A stretch of 64,000 nt of DNA from Chryseobacterium piperi (lineage in GTDB: Bacteria; Bacteroidota; Bacteroidia; Flavobacteriales; Weeksellaceae): NCBI RefSeq assembly GCF_002285635.2, contig NZ_CP023049.2, forward strand, positions 1 through 64,000, written 5' to 3'. Below the pieces are notes generated by a model. That model did not search any database. It had not been told where the DNA came from and saw only the letters and a list, made by a program, of their open reading frames with translations. Within the stretch, counting starts at the first letter, position 1; every line of letters starts with the position of its first letter. This document shows, one piece after another, positions 47,465-57,470 of the stretch. The position numbers and the translations under genes are program-made.

Positions 47465-48469
47465 ATGACAGCAAAATATTTTAAATATTTATTAGAATTC
47501 AAACGCCCGAGTGGAACATCTCGTGGCGTTTTGCTTGAAAAGGAGACCTTTGTTCTCGAAGTTATTGATGGGAATAAAAAAGGAATAGGAGAGTGCGCGG
47601 TTTTCAGAGGACTGAGTTTTGATGACAGACCTGATTATGAAGAAAAATTACTATGGCTTTGTGAAAATATTCAGAAAGACTCTGCGGCCTTGAAAAGTGA
47701 ATTAAAAGAGTTTCCGTCCATTTGGATTGGATATGAGCAGGCTATGCTGAACTTAAAATATGGAAAGCATCTTTATTTTCCAGGTGAATTTACAGAAGGT
47801 CAGATTCCAATTATTATCAATGGCTTGATCTGGATGGGAAATGTTGATTATATGGAAGAGCAGATCCGTGAAAAACTTGAAAAGGGATTTCATTGTATTA
47901 AATTGAAAATTGGGGTAGACTGGAAATCTGAGCATAAAGTTCTTCAGGAATTAAGAGAAAAGTTTTCTAAAGATCAATTGGAATTGCGTGTTGACGCCAA
48001 TGGTGGATTTACGAAAGAAGAAGCGATAAATGTTCTTCAACAGCTTTCCGATTTGGATATTCATTCCATTGAACAACCGATTAAAGCAGGAAATTGGTCT
48101 GATATGGCTGCATTATGTGCGAAAACTCCAACTCCGATTGCACTGGATGAAGAGTTGATTGGAATTATAGATTATAAAGAAAAAGAACAGCTTTTAGAAG
48201 CTATTAACCCACAATATATTATCCTTAAGCCTTCATTGGTAGGTGGTTTCTCGGGATCGGATGAATGGATCAGACTTGCTGATGAACAGAAAATAGGATG
48301 GTGGATCACTTCGGCGTTAGAAAGCAACATTGGTTTAAACGCTATCGCGCAATATACATTTACCAAACATAGTAAATTGCCTCAAGGCCTTGGCACAGGA
48401 GGCTTATTTACTAATAATTTTGACAACCATTTGGAACTAATTGGGGAACGCTTGCTTTTTAAAGCATGA
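47465..48469 (+). CDS. menC: o-Succinylbenzoate synthase (enolase superfamily)
   Basis: The protein has 334 residues. An N-terminal capping domain (about 1-95) is followed by the enolase-superfamily barrel with 'CIKLKIGVDW' (catalytic Lys), 'LRVDANGGF' (first metal Asp), 'IEQPI' (Glu), 'IALDEEL' (Asp/Glu) and 'ILKPSLVGG' (Lys). Dehydration of SHCHC to o-succinylbenzoate in menaquinone synthesis is the usual activity of such proteins in flavobacteria, which rely on menaquinone. Dipeptide epimerases of the same superfamily are the main alternative, and no other men gene is in this window to decide. Directly coupled to fbp. Confidence 0.8.
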   Translation: MTAKYFKYLLEFKRPSGTSRGVLLEKETFVLEVIDGNKKGIGECAVFRGLSFDDRPDYEEKLLWLCENIQKDSAALKSELKEFPSIWIGYEQAMLNLKYGKHLYFPGEFTEGQIPIIINGLIWMGNVDYMEEQIREKLEKGFHCIKLKIGVDWKSEHKVLQELREKFSKDQLELRVDANGGFTKEEAINVLQQLSDLDIHSIEQPIKAGNWSDMAALCAKTPTPIALDEELIGIIDYKEKEQLLEAINPQYIILKPSLVGGFSGSDEWIRLADEQKIGWWITSALESNIGLNAIAQYTFTKHSKLPQGLGTGGLFTNNFDNHLELIGERLLFKA

Positions 48470-48709
48470 TGCTCGGCAGTGATATGTGTTAGGTACCCTG
48501 CCGATAATGTGTCTAACTAAATCTCATCATTTATGAAAATTGTTCTTTTGATGTTTTCTATCAGAATAGAAAACTTTTCTTTAAACTTTTTCATTACCGG
48601 AAATTTTAATTAATTCTCTATTATTAGAAATAAGCAATCTTCATGCCATTTTGTGTTTTTGTTAAAATTTAACACATTAAATTATTTTTATCATTAGTTT
48701 AATTAAGTA

Positions 48710-49840
48710 TTAAGAAATAATTGTGAAAATATTATCGTTATTTTTTATCCGGTTGGTAATGAGATTTCTGTCAATTCCGGTTAAATTCTGGAAAATATCG
48801 TTTTGAACCTGGGAGCTTGAAAGATATCCCCAATGATTTCCAATCTCAAATTTCAGACTGTTTTTCAGGTCATTTTCAATAAAGGTACAGTCAATAATTG
48901 AAACAATATCGGTAAACTTTTGGATGTCGCTGGGCCCGTTTTTCCCCAGTCTTGGGGTCAGTATGTTTTTCGTGAATTGAGAAATTCCCAAAACAGCATC
49001 CTTCCGGTTTAAATAAATAGAAACCCTGTTAGCAAGCAAAGGCAACTTATTGAAAGAATCTTCAGAATCTTCGAAAACTTTATAAGTAACATCTGCGTTG
49101 AGTAGGAGAACCTGGTCGATAACCCGGACAATATTATCTCTTTTAAGGCTATAGAGCATACTTTGGAGTACTCTGTTTCCAAGAGAATGAGCCATGATGT
49201 GAATCCTTTGATTACACGGAGCTAAATCGCGGTTTGAGAAAATATCTTTTAGAAACTGAGTATAAAAATAAAATAGTCTCATTAAGGAAGTACCTGAATT
49301 GATACTTGATGCTTTATCATCAAAATAAGTCAGTGGAACAAGACTGCTTGAGGCTGGCCAGCTTACAAATAGAATATGCTCAACAGGAGATTCCTGATTA
49401 TCGATAAATAGCTTTTTAAGATCGATAATAGCTTTTAGCTCATCATCGAAATCATAGGCATATCCATGGATGAAGATCAATACATCACTTCTTGATTTGG
49501 TAGATGACATGTTCTTATACAGTTCATAAAACATTCGTTGTGTGCCTCCGAGATTATCCGCAGTGAGTTTCGATTTCTTGATTTTTTTCTCACTCAATAA
49601 TACTTCAAATACTTCTTCATACCCTTGTTTTTCAGGTTCGGAAAAAAGCTGGTAATTTAAAATATTTCTGTTGGTATAATCTTTTTTCTTTTTAGCCTGT
49701 GCAGATGGTTCTACATAATTATCAAAGTCACATTTTGCAATTCGGAAATTAGGTATAGAATACTCATCATTGGAAAATGAGTCTACGGTTTCATTTTTAT
49801 GACGGACAATTTTCCGGTTACTTAAAATATAAACGGCCAT
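48710..49840 (-). CDS. Alpha/beta hydrolase (DUF900-like)
   Basis: The 376-residue cytoplasmic protein has no signal peptide. Hydrolase features are 'RSDVLIFIHGYAYDFDDELK' (oxyanion HG) and the nucleophile elbow 'IHIMAHSLGNRVLQSMLYSL' (AHSLG), with an Asp in 'LLNADV' and a possible catalytic His in 'FEIGNHWGYLSSSQV' near the C-terminus. DUF900 proteins are esterase-like; the substrate is unknown. The first 60 residues are family-specific. Single gene, divergent from glnS. Confidence 0.75.
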   Translation of the reverse strand: MAVYILSNRKIVRHKNETVDSFSNDEYSIPNFRIAKCDFDNYVEPSAQAKKKKDYTNRNILNYQLFSEPEKQGYEEVFEVLLSEKKIKKSKLTADNLGGTQRMFYELYKNMSSTKSRSDVLIFIHGYAYDFDDELKAIIDLKKLFIDNQESPVEHILFVSWPASSSLVPLTYFDDKASSINSGTSLMRLFYFYTQFLKDIFSNRDLAPCNQRIHIMAHSLGNRVLQSMLYSLKRDNIVRVIDQVLLLNADVTYKVFEDSEDSFNKLPLLANRVSIYLNRKDAVLGISQFTKNILTPRLGKNGPSDIQKFTDIVSIIDCTFIENDLKNSLKFEIGNHWGYLSSSQVQNDIFQNLTGIDRNLITNRIKNNDNIFTIIS

Positions 49841-49925
49841 ATGTAATAATTTTGTGATGGTTTTTGGTTTTTTAAAGTTCGGGAAAAATATTGAATTATA
49901 AGTTATTGTAGTTTTAAATCAAGGC

Positions 49926-49956
49926 TTTCATAAACCCTAAATTTTCGCTAAATTTG
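49926..49956 (+). promoter_or_regulatory. Promoter of glnS
   Basis: TTTC (49926-49929), 19 nt, TAAATTTG (49949-49956): exact -7 box and one mismatch at -33, 37 bp before the ATG. Confidence 0.65.
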
Positions 49957-49993
49957 CATGAAGTTCAAGAACTTTTTTAAATAAGCTAACTTA

Positions 49994-51667
49994 ATGGAAG
50001 AAGAAAAAAAATCTCTCAATTTTATTGAGCAAATTATAGAAGATGATTTGGCAAACGGTTTGAAAAGAGATCAGATCCGTTTCCGTTTTCCCCCTGAACC
50101 GAACGGTTACCTACATGTAGGGCATACAAAAGCCATCTGCATCAACTTTGGGCTGGGTGAAAGATACAACGCTCCTGTAAACCTTCGTTTTGACGATACA
50201 AATCCTGAAAAAGAAGAGCAGGAATTTGTAGACTCCATCAAAAAAGATGTAGAATGGCTAGGTTTTAAATGGGATAAAGAATTGTATGCATCTGACTACT
50301 TCCAGCAGCTTTATGATTGGGCTGTTCAGTTAATTAAAGAAGGAAAAGCTTATGTAGATGAACAACCTTCGGAAGTTATTACAGAACAAAGAAAAAATCC
50401 TACAGAACCGGGTGTGGAATCTCCATTCAGAAATCGTCCTGTTGAAGAATCTCTTGATTTATTTGAAAGAATGAAAAATGGAGAATTTGAAGAAGGAACG
50501 ATGTCTCTTCGTGCAAAAATCGATATGGTATCACCGAATATGAATATGCGTGACCCTGTGATGTATAGAATTTTGAAGAGACCTCACCACAGAACAGGTA
50601 CAGAATGGAAGATTTATCCGATGTATGACTGGGCTCACGGAGAATCGGATTATTTGGAACAGGTATCTCACTCATTATGTTCTTTAGAATTTGAAAACCA
50701 CAGACCATTATATAACTGGTATCTGGATCAGGTGTATGAAGAACCTAAAGTAGCACCTAAGCAAAGAGAGTTTGCAAGGATGAATGTTACTTATATGATC
50801 ACTTCTAAAAGAAAGCTGCAAAGATTGGTCGCTGAAAAAGTAGTGACAGGATGGGATGATCCGAGAATGCCTACTATTTCCGGAATGAGAAGAAAGGGGT
50901 ATACGCCGACAGCTATCAGAAACTTTATTGATAAAGTAGGTGTGGCGAAAAGAGAAAACCTTATTGAAATTCAGCTATTGGATTTCTGTGTTCGTGAAGA
51001 TCTGAATAAAGTGGCTAAGCGAGTGATGGCAGTAGTAGATCCGGTGAAATTGGTTATTGAAAACTATCCTGAAGACAAAGAAGAATGGTTGGAAACGGAA
51101 AATAATCCTGAACAGGAAAATGCCGGGACAAGAGAAGTTCCTTTTTCAAGAGAACTATATATAGAACGTGAAGATTTTAAAGAAGAGGCGAACAACAAAT
51201 TCTTTAGATTGAAACTGGGTGGAGAAGTACGTTTGAAATCTGCTTATATCATCAAAGCTGAAAGGGTAGAAAAAGATGAAAATGGAGAAATTACTACCAT
51301 TTATGCAACTTATGATGAAAAGAGCAAATCAGGAAGCGGAACAGAAGAAAGCTTAAGAAAAGTAAAAGGAACATTACACTGGGTATCTGCAAAGCATGCT
51401 ACTCCAATAGAAGTGAGAGTATATGAACAATTGTTCACCGTAGAGCAGCCAGATGCTGAGAAAGATGTAGATTTCTTAAACTTTGTGAATCCGGAATCTG
51501 TATCCACTATTCAAGGGTTTGCTGAGCCAAGCTTGAAAGATGTGGCAATAGGTGAGCCGCTTCAGTTCCAAAGAATCGGATACTTTACCAAAGATCAGGA
51601 TTCTACTGAATCTAATCTGGTATTCAACCGTACAGTAACATTAAAAGATTCTTACAAGCCAGAGTAA
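49994..51667 (+). CDS. glnS: Glutaminyl-tRNA synthetase
   Basis: The 557-residue class I aminoacyl-tRNA synthetase charges tRNA-Gln. The nucleotide-binding signature is 'PPEPNGYLHVGHTKAICINF' (HVGH as HIGH). 'LRFDDTNPEKEEQEF' is typical of the GlnRS/GluRS family. The KMSKS counterpart is 'MITSKRKLQRLV', and 'GWDDPRMPTISGMRRKGYTP' marks it as GlnRS rather than GluRS. The C-terminal 200 residues form the two anticodon-binding beta-barrels. The length is that of bacterial GlnRS. Its own terminator follows. Confidence 0.97.
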   Translation: MEEEKKSLNFIEQIIEDDLANGLKRDQIRFRFPPEPNGYLHVGHTKAICINFGLGERYNAPVNLRFDDTNPEKEEQEFVDSIKKDVEWLGFKWDKELYASDYFQQLYDWAVQLIKEGKAYVDEQPSEVITEQRKNPTEPGVESPFRNRPVEESLDLFERMKNGEFEEGTMSLRAKIDMVSPNMNMRDPVMYRILKRPHHRTGTEWKIYPMYDWAHGESDYLEQVSHSLCSLEFENHRPLYNWYLDQVYEEPKVAPKQREFARMNVTYMITSKRKLQRLVAEKVVTGWDDPRMPTISGMRRKGYTPTAIRNFIDKVGVAKRENLIEIQLLDFCVREDLNKVAKRVMAVVDPVKLVIENYPEDKEEWLETENNPEQENAGTREVPFSRELYIEREDFKEEANNKFFRLKLGGEVRLKSAYIIKAERVEKDENGEITTIYATYDEKSKSGSGTEESLRKVKGTLHWVSAKHATPIEVRVYEQLFTVEQPDAEKDVDFLNFVNPESVSTIQGFAEPSLKDVAIGEPLQFQRIGYFTKDQDSTESNLVFNRTVTLKDSYKPE

Positions 51668-51689
51668 GAATATTATAAATAATAGTAAC

Positions 51690-51717
51690 AAAGGCAGGGT
51701 CTAGTAGATCCTGCTTT
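51690..51717 (+). terminator. Terminator after glnS
   Basis: AAAGGCAGG-G-TCT, loop AGT, AGA-T-CCTGCTTTT: a stem of about 12 pairs with one mismatch, then TTGTTTTTT. The rest of the gap to 52013 holds no recognisable gene. Confidence 0.75.
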
Positions 51718-52013
51718 TGTTTTTTCATTATGGATTTTAATTTTAGTGAATAGAGTGGATTCAGGTTAAATGTATTATTGCAAAGGTCTAAAAAAACATA
51801 TCTCCGATAGTATAATGTAATGCGTTTTTCTGATTTACTTTAATTATAATTTATGAATTTTATAAAGCATACGTAAAATATAGCGTTAAAATAATACTGG
51901 GGTTTAATTGTTTATTTTGTTTCATTTATCTATAAAAAGTGAGTAATTTAAACCTATTCTCTGGCTTAATTTAATTAATTTTGGGTCTTCTAATTTTTCC
52001 CAAAATCAAACCC

Positions 52014-53249
52014 GTGAGACTAATTCATGTTTATACAAGTTCTTTTAAAGGACTTTCCCAGGAAAGCTGGATGCTGGCAGTAGTTATGCTTATTAACAGA
52101 GCAGGATCCATGGTGCTTCCGTTTTTAGGTGTATATATGACGGCTCACCTCCACTTCACTATTGAAAACTCTGGATTAGTCCTTAGTTTTTTCGGAATTG
52201 GTTCTGTAATAGGATCATGGCTTGGAGGAATGATTACGGATAAGATTGGAGAGTATAAGGTGCAGAGCTTCAGTTTATTGTTAAGTGTTCCTTTATTTTG
52301 TATGATTCCTCTTTTTACAACGGAAGTAGGATTGGCCGGGATTATTTTAGCGCAAAGTATTGTCAGCGAGACTTTTCGTCCCGCCAACTCAGTAGCGATT
52401 ACCAAATATGCAAAACCTGAAAATATTACGCGTGCATTTTCTTTAAATAGAATGGCGGTGAATCTGGGGTTTTCTATAGGACCTGCTTTAGGGGGAATTC
52501 TATCAGCTATTTCCTATGAGTTTTTATTCTACAGTAATGCGCTCGGTGCTTTATTGGCTGGACTGATCTATATCTGGTTTTTTAGAAAGCGGGATAAGCT
52601 GGCAACAAAAAAAGCCAGACGAGTAAAAGAGGCTATTGTAATAACCAAAGAAAGTTCGCCTTACAGGGATGGTAAATTTTTGGTTTACTGTTTCTTCTGT
52701 ATGCTCTTTGCGATATGTTTTTTCCAGCTTTTTAGTACATTGACTATTTTTTATAAAGATACAGCGCGTCTCAGCCAACAAAATATAGGATATATTTTAG
52801 GATATAGTGGCTTTCTGATCGTTTTGTTGGAAATGTCATTTGTACAGATCGCTGAAAAATATTTCAGACTGGCTGTTACAATGCTTTTGGGAACTTTGTT
52901 ATGTGGTTTTTCTTACGCGATGTTGGCTTTTGATTATCATATCATAACATTGGTTGTATCCATGACTTTACTGTGTATAGGTGAAATCTGGACGCTGCCT
53001 TTTATGTCTACCATTACTGCTTTACGTTCAGGAGCCAATAATAAAGGAGCTTATATGGGGTTAAACGGGATTTCCTTTTCCATAGCTTTTATTGTTACGC
53101 CTTATGTAGGAACTTTAATTGCTGAAAGATTTGGATTTACTACTTTATGGATTGGAACGGGAGTTCTGGCTTCGATTATTGCCGTTGCTTTTTATTTTAT
53201 TATTCCCTGGATGCTGGCTGAAAAAGTTTCGAAAGAGGAAATAGTTTAA
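52014..53249 (+). CDS. MFS transporter
   Basis: About 411 residues with 12 predicted hydrophobic segments in two halves. The loop 'GSWLGGMITDKIGEYKV' is the MFS motif A between segments 2 and 3 (G-x-x-x-D-x-x-G). 'RMAVNLGFSIGPALGG' is the motif-C-like segment of drug/proton antiporters. It is an inner-membrane exporter of unknown substrate. I place the start at GTG 52014 (VRLIHVYTSSFKGLSQESWM); the frame is open to a TTG at 51981, which would add 11 residues with no family support. The TonB receptor follows after 23 nt, so the two may be co-transcribed. Confidence 0.8.
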   Translation: MRLIHVYTSSFKGLSQESWMLAVVMLINRAGSMVLPFLGVYMTAHLHFTIENSGLVLSFFGIGSVIGSWLGGMITDKIGEYKVQSFSLLLSVPLFCMIPLFTTEVGLAGIILAQSIVSETFRPANSVAITKYAKPENITRAFSLNRMAVNLGFSIGPALGGILSAISYEFLFYSNALGALLAGLIYIWFFRKRDKLATKKARRVKEAIVITKESSPYRDGKFLVYCFFCMLFAICFFQLFSTLTIFYKDTARLSQQNIGYILGYSGFLIVLLEMSFVQIAEKYFRLAVTMLLGTLLCGFSYAMLAFDYHIITLVVSMTLLCIGEIWTLPFMSTITALRSGANNKGAYMGLNGISFSIAFIVTPYVGTLIAERFGFTTLWIGTGVLASIIAVAFYFIIPWMLAEKVSKEEIV

Positions 53250-53272
53250 AAATCATTGATTAGTTTTGTAGA

Positions 53273-55303
53273 ATGGTGAGGCTCTGTTTTTTATTCTTTA
53301 TCATCTGCTGTTCACTTTTCTCTTCTCAGAAAAGAGATTCTGCTGAATTGATTTCTGAAGTCAGCATTGATGCTTACAGAAAGCCTACAACCTACATCAC
53401 TTCTACAAAATCGGTTGCCGTAGTTTCAAAAGAGCTTTTGAATCAGAATACACCGGAGCGGATGCTGGAATCCATCAATCAGATTGCCGGGGCGAGAATG
53501 GAAGAACGTTCTCCGGGGAGCTATAGAATCTCTGTACGTGGAAGTACATTAAGGTCTCCTTTTGGGGTACGTAATATTAAAGTGTATCTCGATGATTTTA
53601 TTTTGTCCGATGCTTCGGGGAATACGTATTTTAATGTTATTTCTCCCGAGCTAGTCAATAAGATGGAAATTTATAAAGGCCCGGAAGGAGGGGATTTTGG
53701 TGTTGCTACAGGAGGAACTCTTCTTCTCCAGACCAGATCCTCAGATAATTTATCAGCACACCTTTCAGTAGGTAGCTATGGAACTTTTAATCAGAGTTTT
53801 GATTTTTCAAAGCAGACGGGAAATCACTTTTTTGAAATTTTTCAGAATTATTACAGAACTGATTCCTATAGAGAGCAATCTGCAGTTGAAAGAAAACAAA
53901 TCTATCTCAAGGACCGTTTTCAATATTCTAAAAAGGGAATGCTGAATGCTATGATTCTATGGTCTGACCTGAATTATCAAACTCCGGGTGGTCTTACATT
54001 AGAACAAATGAATACAGACAGACGCCAATCGAGACCCGCAACGGCAACACTTCCCGGAGCAAGGGAACAGGATGCAGGAATTCGTAATAAAATGATTTTG
54101 GCAGGTGTTTCGCATCTGTATAATTTTAGTCCCAAATTTTCTCATTTTGTTTTGCTTCAAGGTTCTTATGTAGATTTTGAAAACCCATTTATCACCAATT
54201 TTGAAAACAGGTTTGAAAGGAATTTTGCATTGAGAACACATCTTAATTATGAAGAGCAGTGGAATAAAATTGCAGTCTCATGGAGACTGGGATTTGAAGG
54301 CGGTATTAATACCGTTTTTATTAAAAACTATGATAATAATAAAGGAACGCAGGGAAATCCACAGAATTTTGACAAACTTCAAAACAGCTCGGGTTTTTAT
54401 TTTATCTCCCAAAAGCTCAATTTCAATGATAGACTATTCAGTGATATCTCATTAAGTCTCAATTCTAATTCGTATCAATGGGAAAAATTATTTCCCGGTT
54501 ATGACAGTGGTGAAGTTCGTTTTAAAAATCAATGGCTTCCCAATATAGGGCTAACTTATCTTTTAGGAAAAGGCTTTTCGGTAAGAGCGAAAATAGGAAA
54601 AGGAAATTCTGCACCAACCAATGAGGAAATCCGGTCTTCGAATCAGGAATTCAATTTCAAGCTGGGTCCGGAATATGGATGGAATAAGGAAATAGGTTTT
54701 CGTAAACAGTTGAGTAATGCCTTGTTTGTTGAGGCCAGTTACTTTGATTTCAGAATGAGAAATGCGATTGTAAGAAGGCAAAATGAAAAAGGGCAGGAGT
54801 TTTTTGTGAACCAGGGAAATACCCTTCAAAAAGGAGTGGAGGTGTTGGTAGAGTCAAGAAATTTTGCTTTTCAAAATACCTTTCTAAACCGATTTAAGTT
54901 TAGATTATCAGGAAGTTTTTATCAGTTTAAATTTGGGGATTACAGACAAGGAAATAATAATTTTTCCGGAAATGATCTGACAGGCGTTCCCTCAACGACC
55001 ATTAACAGTTTGCTGAATTTTGTGTTTTTTAATCAGCTTTCAGTGGATTACTCACATTTCTATATTTCAAAGATTCCTTTAAATGTTGCCAATTCAGTAT
55101 GGTCAGAATCTGCGTTTATCGGAAACATTCAATTTGGATTTCCTATTGCCATTGAAAAAACAAAAATGAAGCTATATCTTCAAGTTCAAAATCTATACAA
55201 TAGTGACTATGTTTTAGGGTTTGATACAAACGCTTTTGGAAATAGATTTTATAATCCGGCAGCCAAACGGAATTTTATTTTAGGGGCTAAAATTGATTTT
55301 TAA
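53273..55303 (+). CDS. TonB-dependent outer-membrane receptor
   Basis: The 676-residue protein has a signal peptide ('MVRLCFLFFIICCSLFSSQK'). The plug domain ('VVSKELLNQNTPERMLESIN', 'RISVRGSTLRSPFGVRNIKV', 'MEIYKGPEGG') spans about residues 45-160. The beta-barrel of 500 residues ends in 'NFILGAKIDF' with the C-terminal Phe expected for outer-membrane barrels. It imports a ligand with TonB-ExbBD energy. The absence of a carboxypeptidase-like N-terminal domain separates it from SusC proteins and suggests an iron/siderophore or cofactor receptor. A preceding MFS protein could handle the same compound (inference). No plug feature identifies the ligand. Confidence 0.88.
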   Translation: MVRLCFLFFIICCSLFSSQKRDSAELISEVSIDAYRKPTTYITSTKSVAVVSKELLNQNTPERMLESINQIAGARMEERSPGSYRISVRGSTLRSPFGVRNIKVYLDDFILSDASGNTYFNVISPELVNKMEIYKGPEGGDFGVATGGTLLLQTRSSDNLSAHLSVGSYGTFNQSFDFSKQTGNHFFEIFQNYYRTDSYREQSAVERKQIYLKDRFQYSKKGMLNAMILWSDLNYQTPGGLTLEQMNTDRRQSRPATATLPGAREQDAGIRNKMILAGVSHLYNFSPKFSHFVLLQGSYVDFENPFITNFENRFERNFALRTHLNYEEQWNKIAVSWRLGFEGGINTVFIKNYDNNKGTQGNPQNFDKLQNSSGFYFISQKLNFNDRLFSDISLSLNSNSYQWEKLFPGYDSGEVRFKNQWLPNIGLTYLLGKGFSVRAKIGKGNSAPTNEEIRSSNQEFNFKLGPEYGWNKEIGFRKQLSNALFVEASYFDFRMRNAIVRRQNEKGQEFFVNQGNTLQKGVEVLVESRNFAFQNTFLNRFKFRLSGSFYQFKFGDYRQGNNNFSGNDLTGVPSTTINSLLNFVFFNQLSVDYSHFYISKIPLNVANSVWSESAFIGNIQFGFPIAIEKTKMKLYLQVQNLYNSDYVLGFDTNAFGNRFYNPAAKRNFILGAKIDF

Positions 55304-55792
55304 ATTTTTTTTGAAACTACTAGCTGTTAATATGATTGTCATTCTATCTATATTGCAATTTGTGATTGACTACATCTAATCTTCGATTTCAGAAACACAG
55401 ACGATAAGTCTGCGAACGAAGCCCAGGAAGCGAAGGAATCTAAACAAAGCAATAAAATTGAAATCTTTATAAACTATATTTAGATTCCTCGAAATGATAG
55501 ACTGGATATGTAATCGTCTTTTAAATGAACTATAAGCTTTTACCCAATCTTTGTCACTCTGTAAGAGTCTCAACAATCTTTGTAAAATCATAGTTTAGAT
55601 TCCTTCTGAATGACAAAGATTGAAAACACAATCTTTGTCATTGACTACGTCTAATCTTTGATTTCAAAAATAGAGCGAAGACGAAGTGAAAGAATCTAAA
55701 CTTAGAATATCAATAAAACTTTAAAAACTTCGAGATAAAAAATATTTCCCACAGATTTCACAAATGACGCAGATGCCTCTTGTCATTCAGGA
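55304..55792. repeat. Intergenic region built of dispersed repeats
   Basis: Two related copies of TGACTAC[AG]TCTAATCTT-GATTTCA...GAA[TC]CTAAAC occur at about 55367-55445 and 55642-55702. Between them AATGACAAAGATTG (55609-55622) and CAATCTTTGTCATT (55629-55642) form a perfect 14-bp inverted repeat. No gene seen. This type of intergenic repeat is likely present many times in the genome (inference). Confidence 0.6.
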
Positions 55793-56764
55793 TTAAACCT
55801 GATGATGTTTCAAAATATTTTTTATAATCATATTTGCATGAATTCTTGAATTTTCAATGAACCACAGATGGGTATCCATTCCTCCACAAACTACTCCTGC
55901 AAGATAAAGGTTTTTAACATTTGTTTCCATAGTTTCGGGATGGTATAAAGGATTTAGGCAGTCTCCCTGAAGTTCGATTCCTGAGTTTCGTAAAAAGTCA
56001 AAATCAGGCAGGTAACCGGTCATGGCCAGAACGAAATCATTTTCTATTTCATGAACGTTTCCTTCTTTGTCTTTAAAAATGACTGAGTTTTCTTTAATTT
56101 CTAAGAGCTCAGAGCTAAAATAGGCTTTGATACTTCCTTCAGCAATTCTGTTTTCAATATCCGGCTTTACCCAATATTTTACATTGTTTGATATATCTGG
56201 ACGACGGACAATCATGGTTACCTCGGCTCCTTTTCGATAGGTTTCCAGTGCTGCATCTACGGCTGAGTTACTGGAACCAATCACCACGATTTTCTGCTGA
56301 GCATAGGGGTAAGGCTCGGTATAATAATGTTTCACTTTAGGTAAGTCTTCCCCCGGAATATTCATTCGGTTAGGGATATCATAGAAGCCTGTTGAAATAA
56401 CAATATTTTTGGCGAAATACTTTGATTTAGTAGTTTCAACTTCAAATAGATTTTCTTTTTTTGAAACCTTTATGGCTTTTTCATATAGGTTGATATTGAG
56501 ATTTTTCTGACGGGTAATGCCCTGGTAATATTCTAAAGCTTCCTGTCTTCCCGGTTTCGGAGCTGTAGAAATAAATGGGATTTCATCTATTTCAAGCTTT
56601 TCAGCTGTGGAGAAAAAACGCATATACAAAGGGTAATTGTACAGTGAATTGACAATAGTTCCTTTTTCTATAATAACATACGTGAGATTGTTTTTCTGAG
56701 CTTCCAGTGCACAATTTAAACCAATAGGGCCTCCTCCGATAATAAGAATATCTAAAACTTCCAT
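55793..56764 (-). CDS. ypdA: YpdA-type bacillithiol disulfide reductase (FAD-dependent)
   Basis: The 323-residue flavoprotein has two Rossmann sites: 'DILIIGGGPIGLNCALEAQK' (FAD, GGGPxG) near the N-terminus and 'KIVVIGSSNSAVDAALETYR' (NADPH, GxSNSA) in the middle. 'DFVLAMTGYLPDF' and 'NLYLAGVVCGGMDTHLWF' mark the FAD C-terminal part. The general structure and the lack of a CxxC redox pair agree with YpdA, which uses NADPH to reduce oxidised bacillithiol in the cytoplasm. Bacillithiol use in this organism is inferred from this gene only. TAAATTTG (minus strand, 56776-56769), 5 nt before the start, may be a -7 box. Confidence 0.85.
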   Translation of the reverse strand: MEVLDILIIGGGPIGLNCALEAQKNNLTYVIIEKGTIVNSLYNYPLYMRFFSTAEKLEIDEIPFISTAPKPGRQEALEYYQGITRQKNLNINLYEKAIKVSKKENLFEVETTKSKYFAKNIVISTGFYDIPNRMNIPGEDLPKVKHYYTEPYPYAQQKIVVIGSSNSAVDAALETYRKGAEVTMIVRRPDISNNVKYWVKPDIENRIAEGSIKAYFSSELLEIKENSVIFKDKEGNVHEIENDFVLAMTGYLPDFDFLRNSGIELQGDCLNPLYHPETMETNVKNLYLAGVVCGGMDTHLWFIENSRIHANMIIKNILKHHQV

Positions 56765-56828
56765 ATAACAAATTTACTTAATTTTCTGGCACTAGTTTTG
56801 GTCCTTTTATGTAATTAACATTAAAAAA

Positions 56829-57470
56829 ATGAAGAAACTATTCCTTTCAATACTTGTTTTAAGTGTTGTAGCTTGTAAAAAGAATCCTGAACAGCCTGGT
56901 GTCAACTCTGTAGATTCTACAGCTCAGGTAAAAACTGACAGTACAGCTGTTCCAAAGCTTAGTGAAGCTGAGAAAAAGGAAGTCCTGAAGAAAACAAACG
57001 ATGAGATTTTGCAGACCTTAAAAAATAAGGACTATAAAAAAATTGCTGACTTTATTCACCCTGAAAAAGGAATCCGTTTTTCAATGTATGCTTTTGTCAA
57101 TTTAAAAGAAGATAAGCATTTTTCTAAAGCTGATTTTGAAAAATATGTAGAAACCCCAACACAATTTACCTGGGGAGCGCATGATGGTTCAGGGGATCCA
57201 TATAAAGAAACCATTAAAAACTATTTAGGGAAGTGGGTGTTTTCAAAAGATTTTACCACGTCTTCTTATTCTTATAATGAATTCCAGGGAAAAGGAAATT
57301 CCTTAAATAACCTGCAGGAGATCTATCCAAAACATGACTTCACCGAAAACTTTATTAAAGGGACCGAAAAGTACGGCGATATGGATTGGAAGACCCTTCG
57401 TTTTGTATATGAAGAATTTCAAGGGAAGCTTTACTTAATAGCGGTCATCAATGATCAATGGACGATTTAA
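56829..57470 (+). CDS. Putative lipoprotein of unknown function
   Basis: 213 residues with a lipoprotein signal ('MKKLFLSILVLSVVACKK', lipobox VVAC). A Thr/Ser/Lys-rich linker is followed by a domain with 'NDEILQTLKNKDYKKIADFI', 'HPEKGIRFSMYAF' and 'DWKTLRFVYEEFQGKLYLIA'. The domain resembles small surface-exposed or periplasmic NTF2-like folds, but I cannot assign a family. TAGTTTTG (56793-56800) is an exact -7 box 28 nt before the ATG. Divergent from ypdA. Confidence 0.75.
   Translation: MKKLFLSILVLSVVACKKNPEQPGVNSVDSTAQVKTDSTAVPKLSEAEKKEVLKKTNDEILQTLKNKDYKKIADFIHPEKGIRFSMYAFVNLKEDKHFSKADFEKYVETPTQFTWGAHDGSGDPYKETIKNYLGKWVFSKDFTTSSYSYNEFQGKGNSLNNLQEIYPKHDFTENFIKGTEKYGDMDWKTLRFVYEEFQGKLYLIAVINDQWTI

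Noticed and set aside
53261-53268. TAGTTTTG as a promoter of the TonB receptor gene
   Set aside because: It lies only 4 nt before the start codon and has no -33 partner at the right distance.
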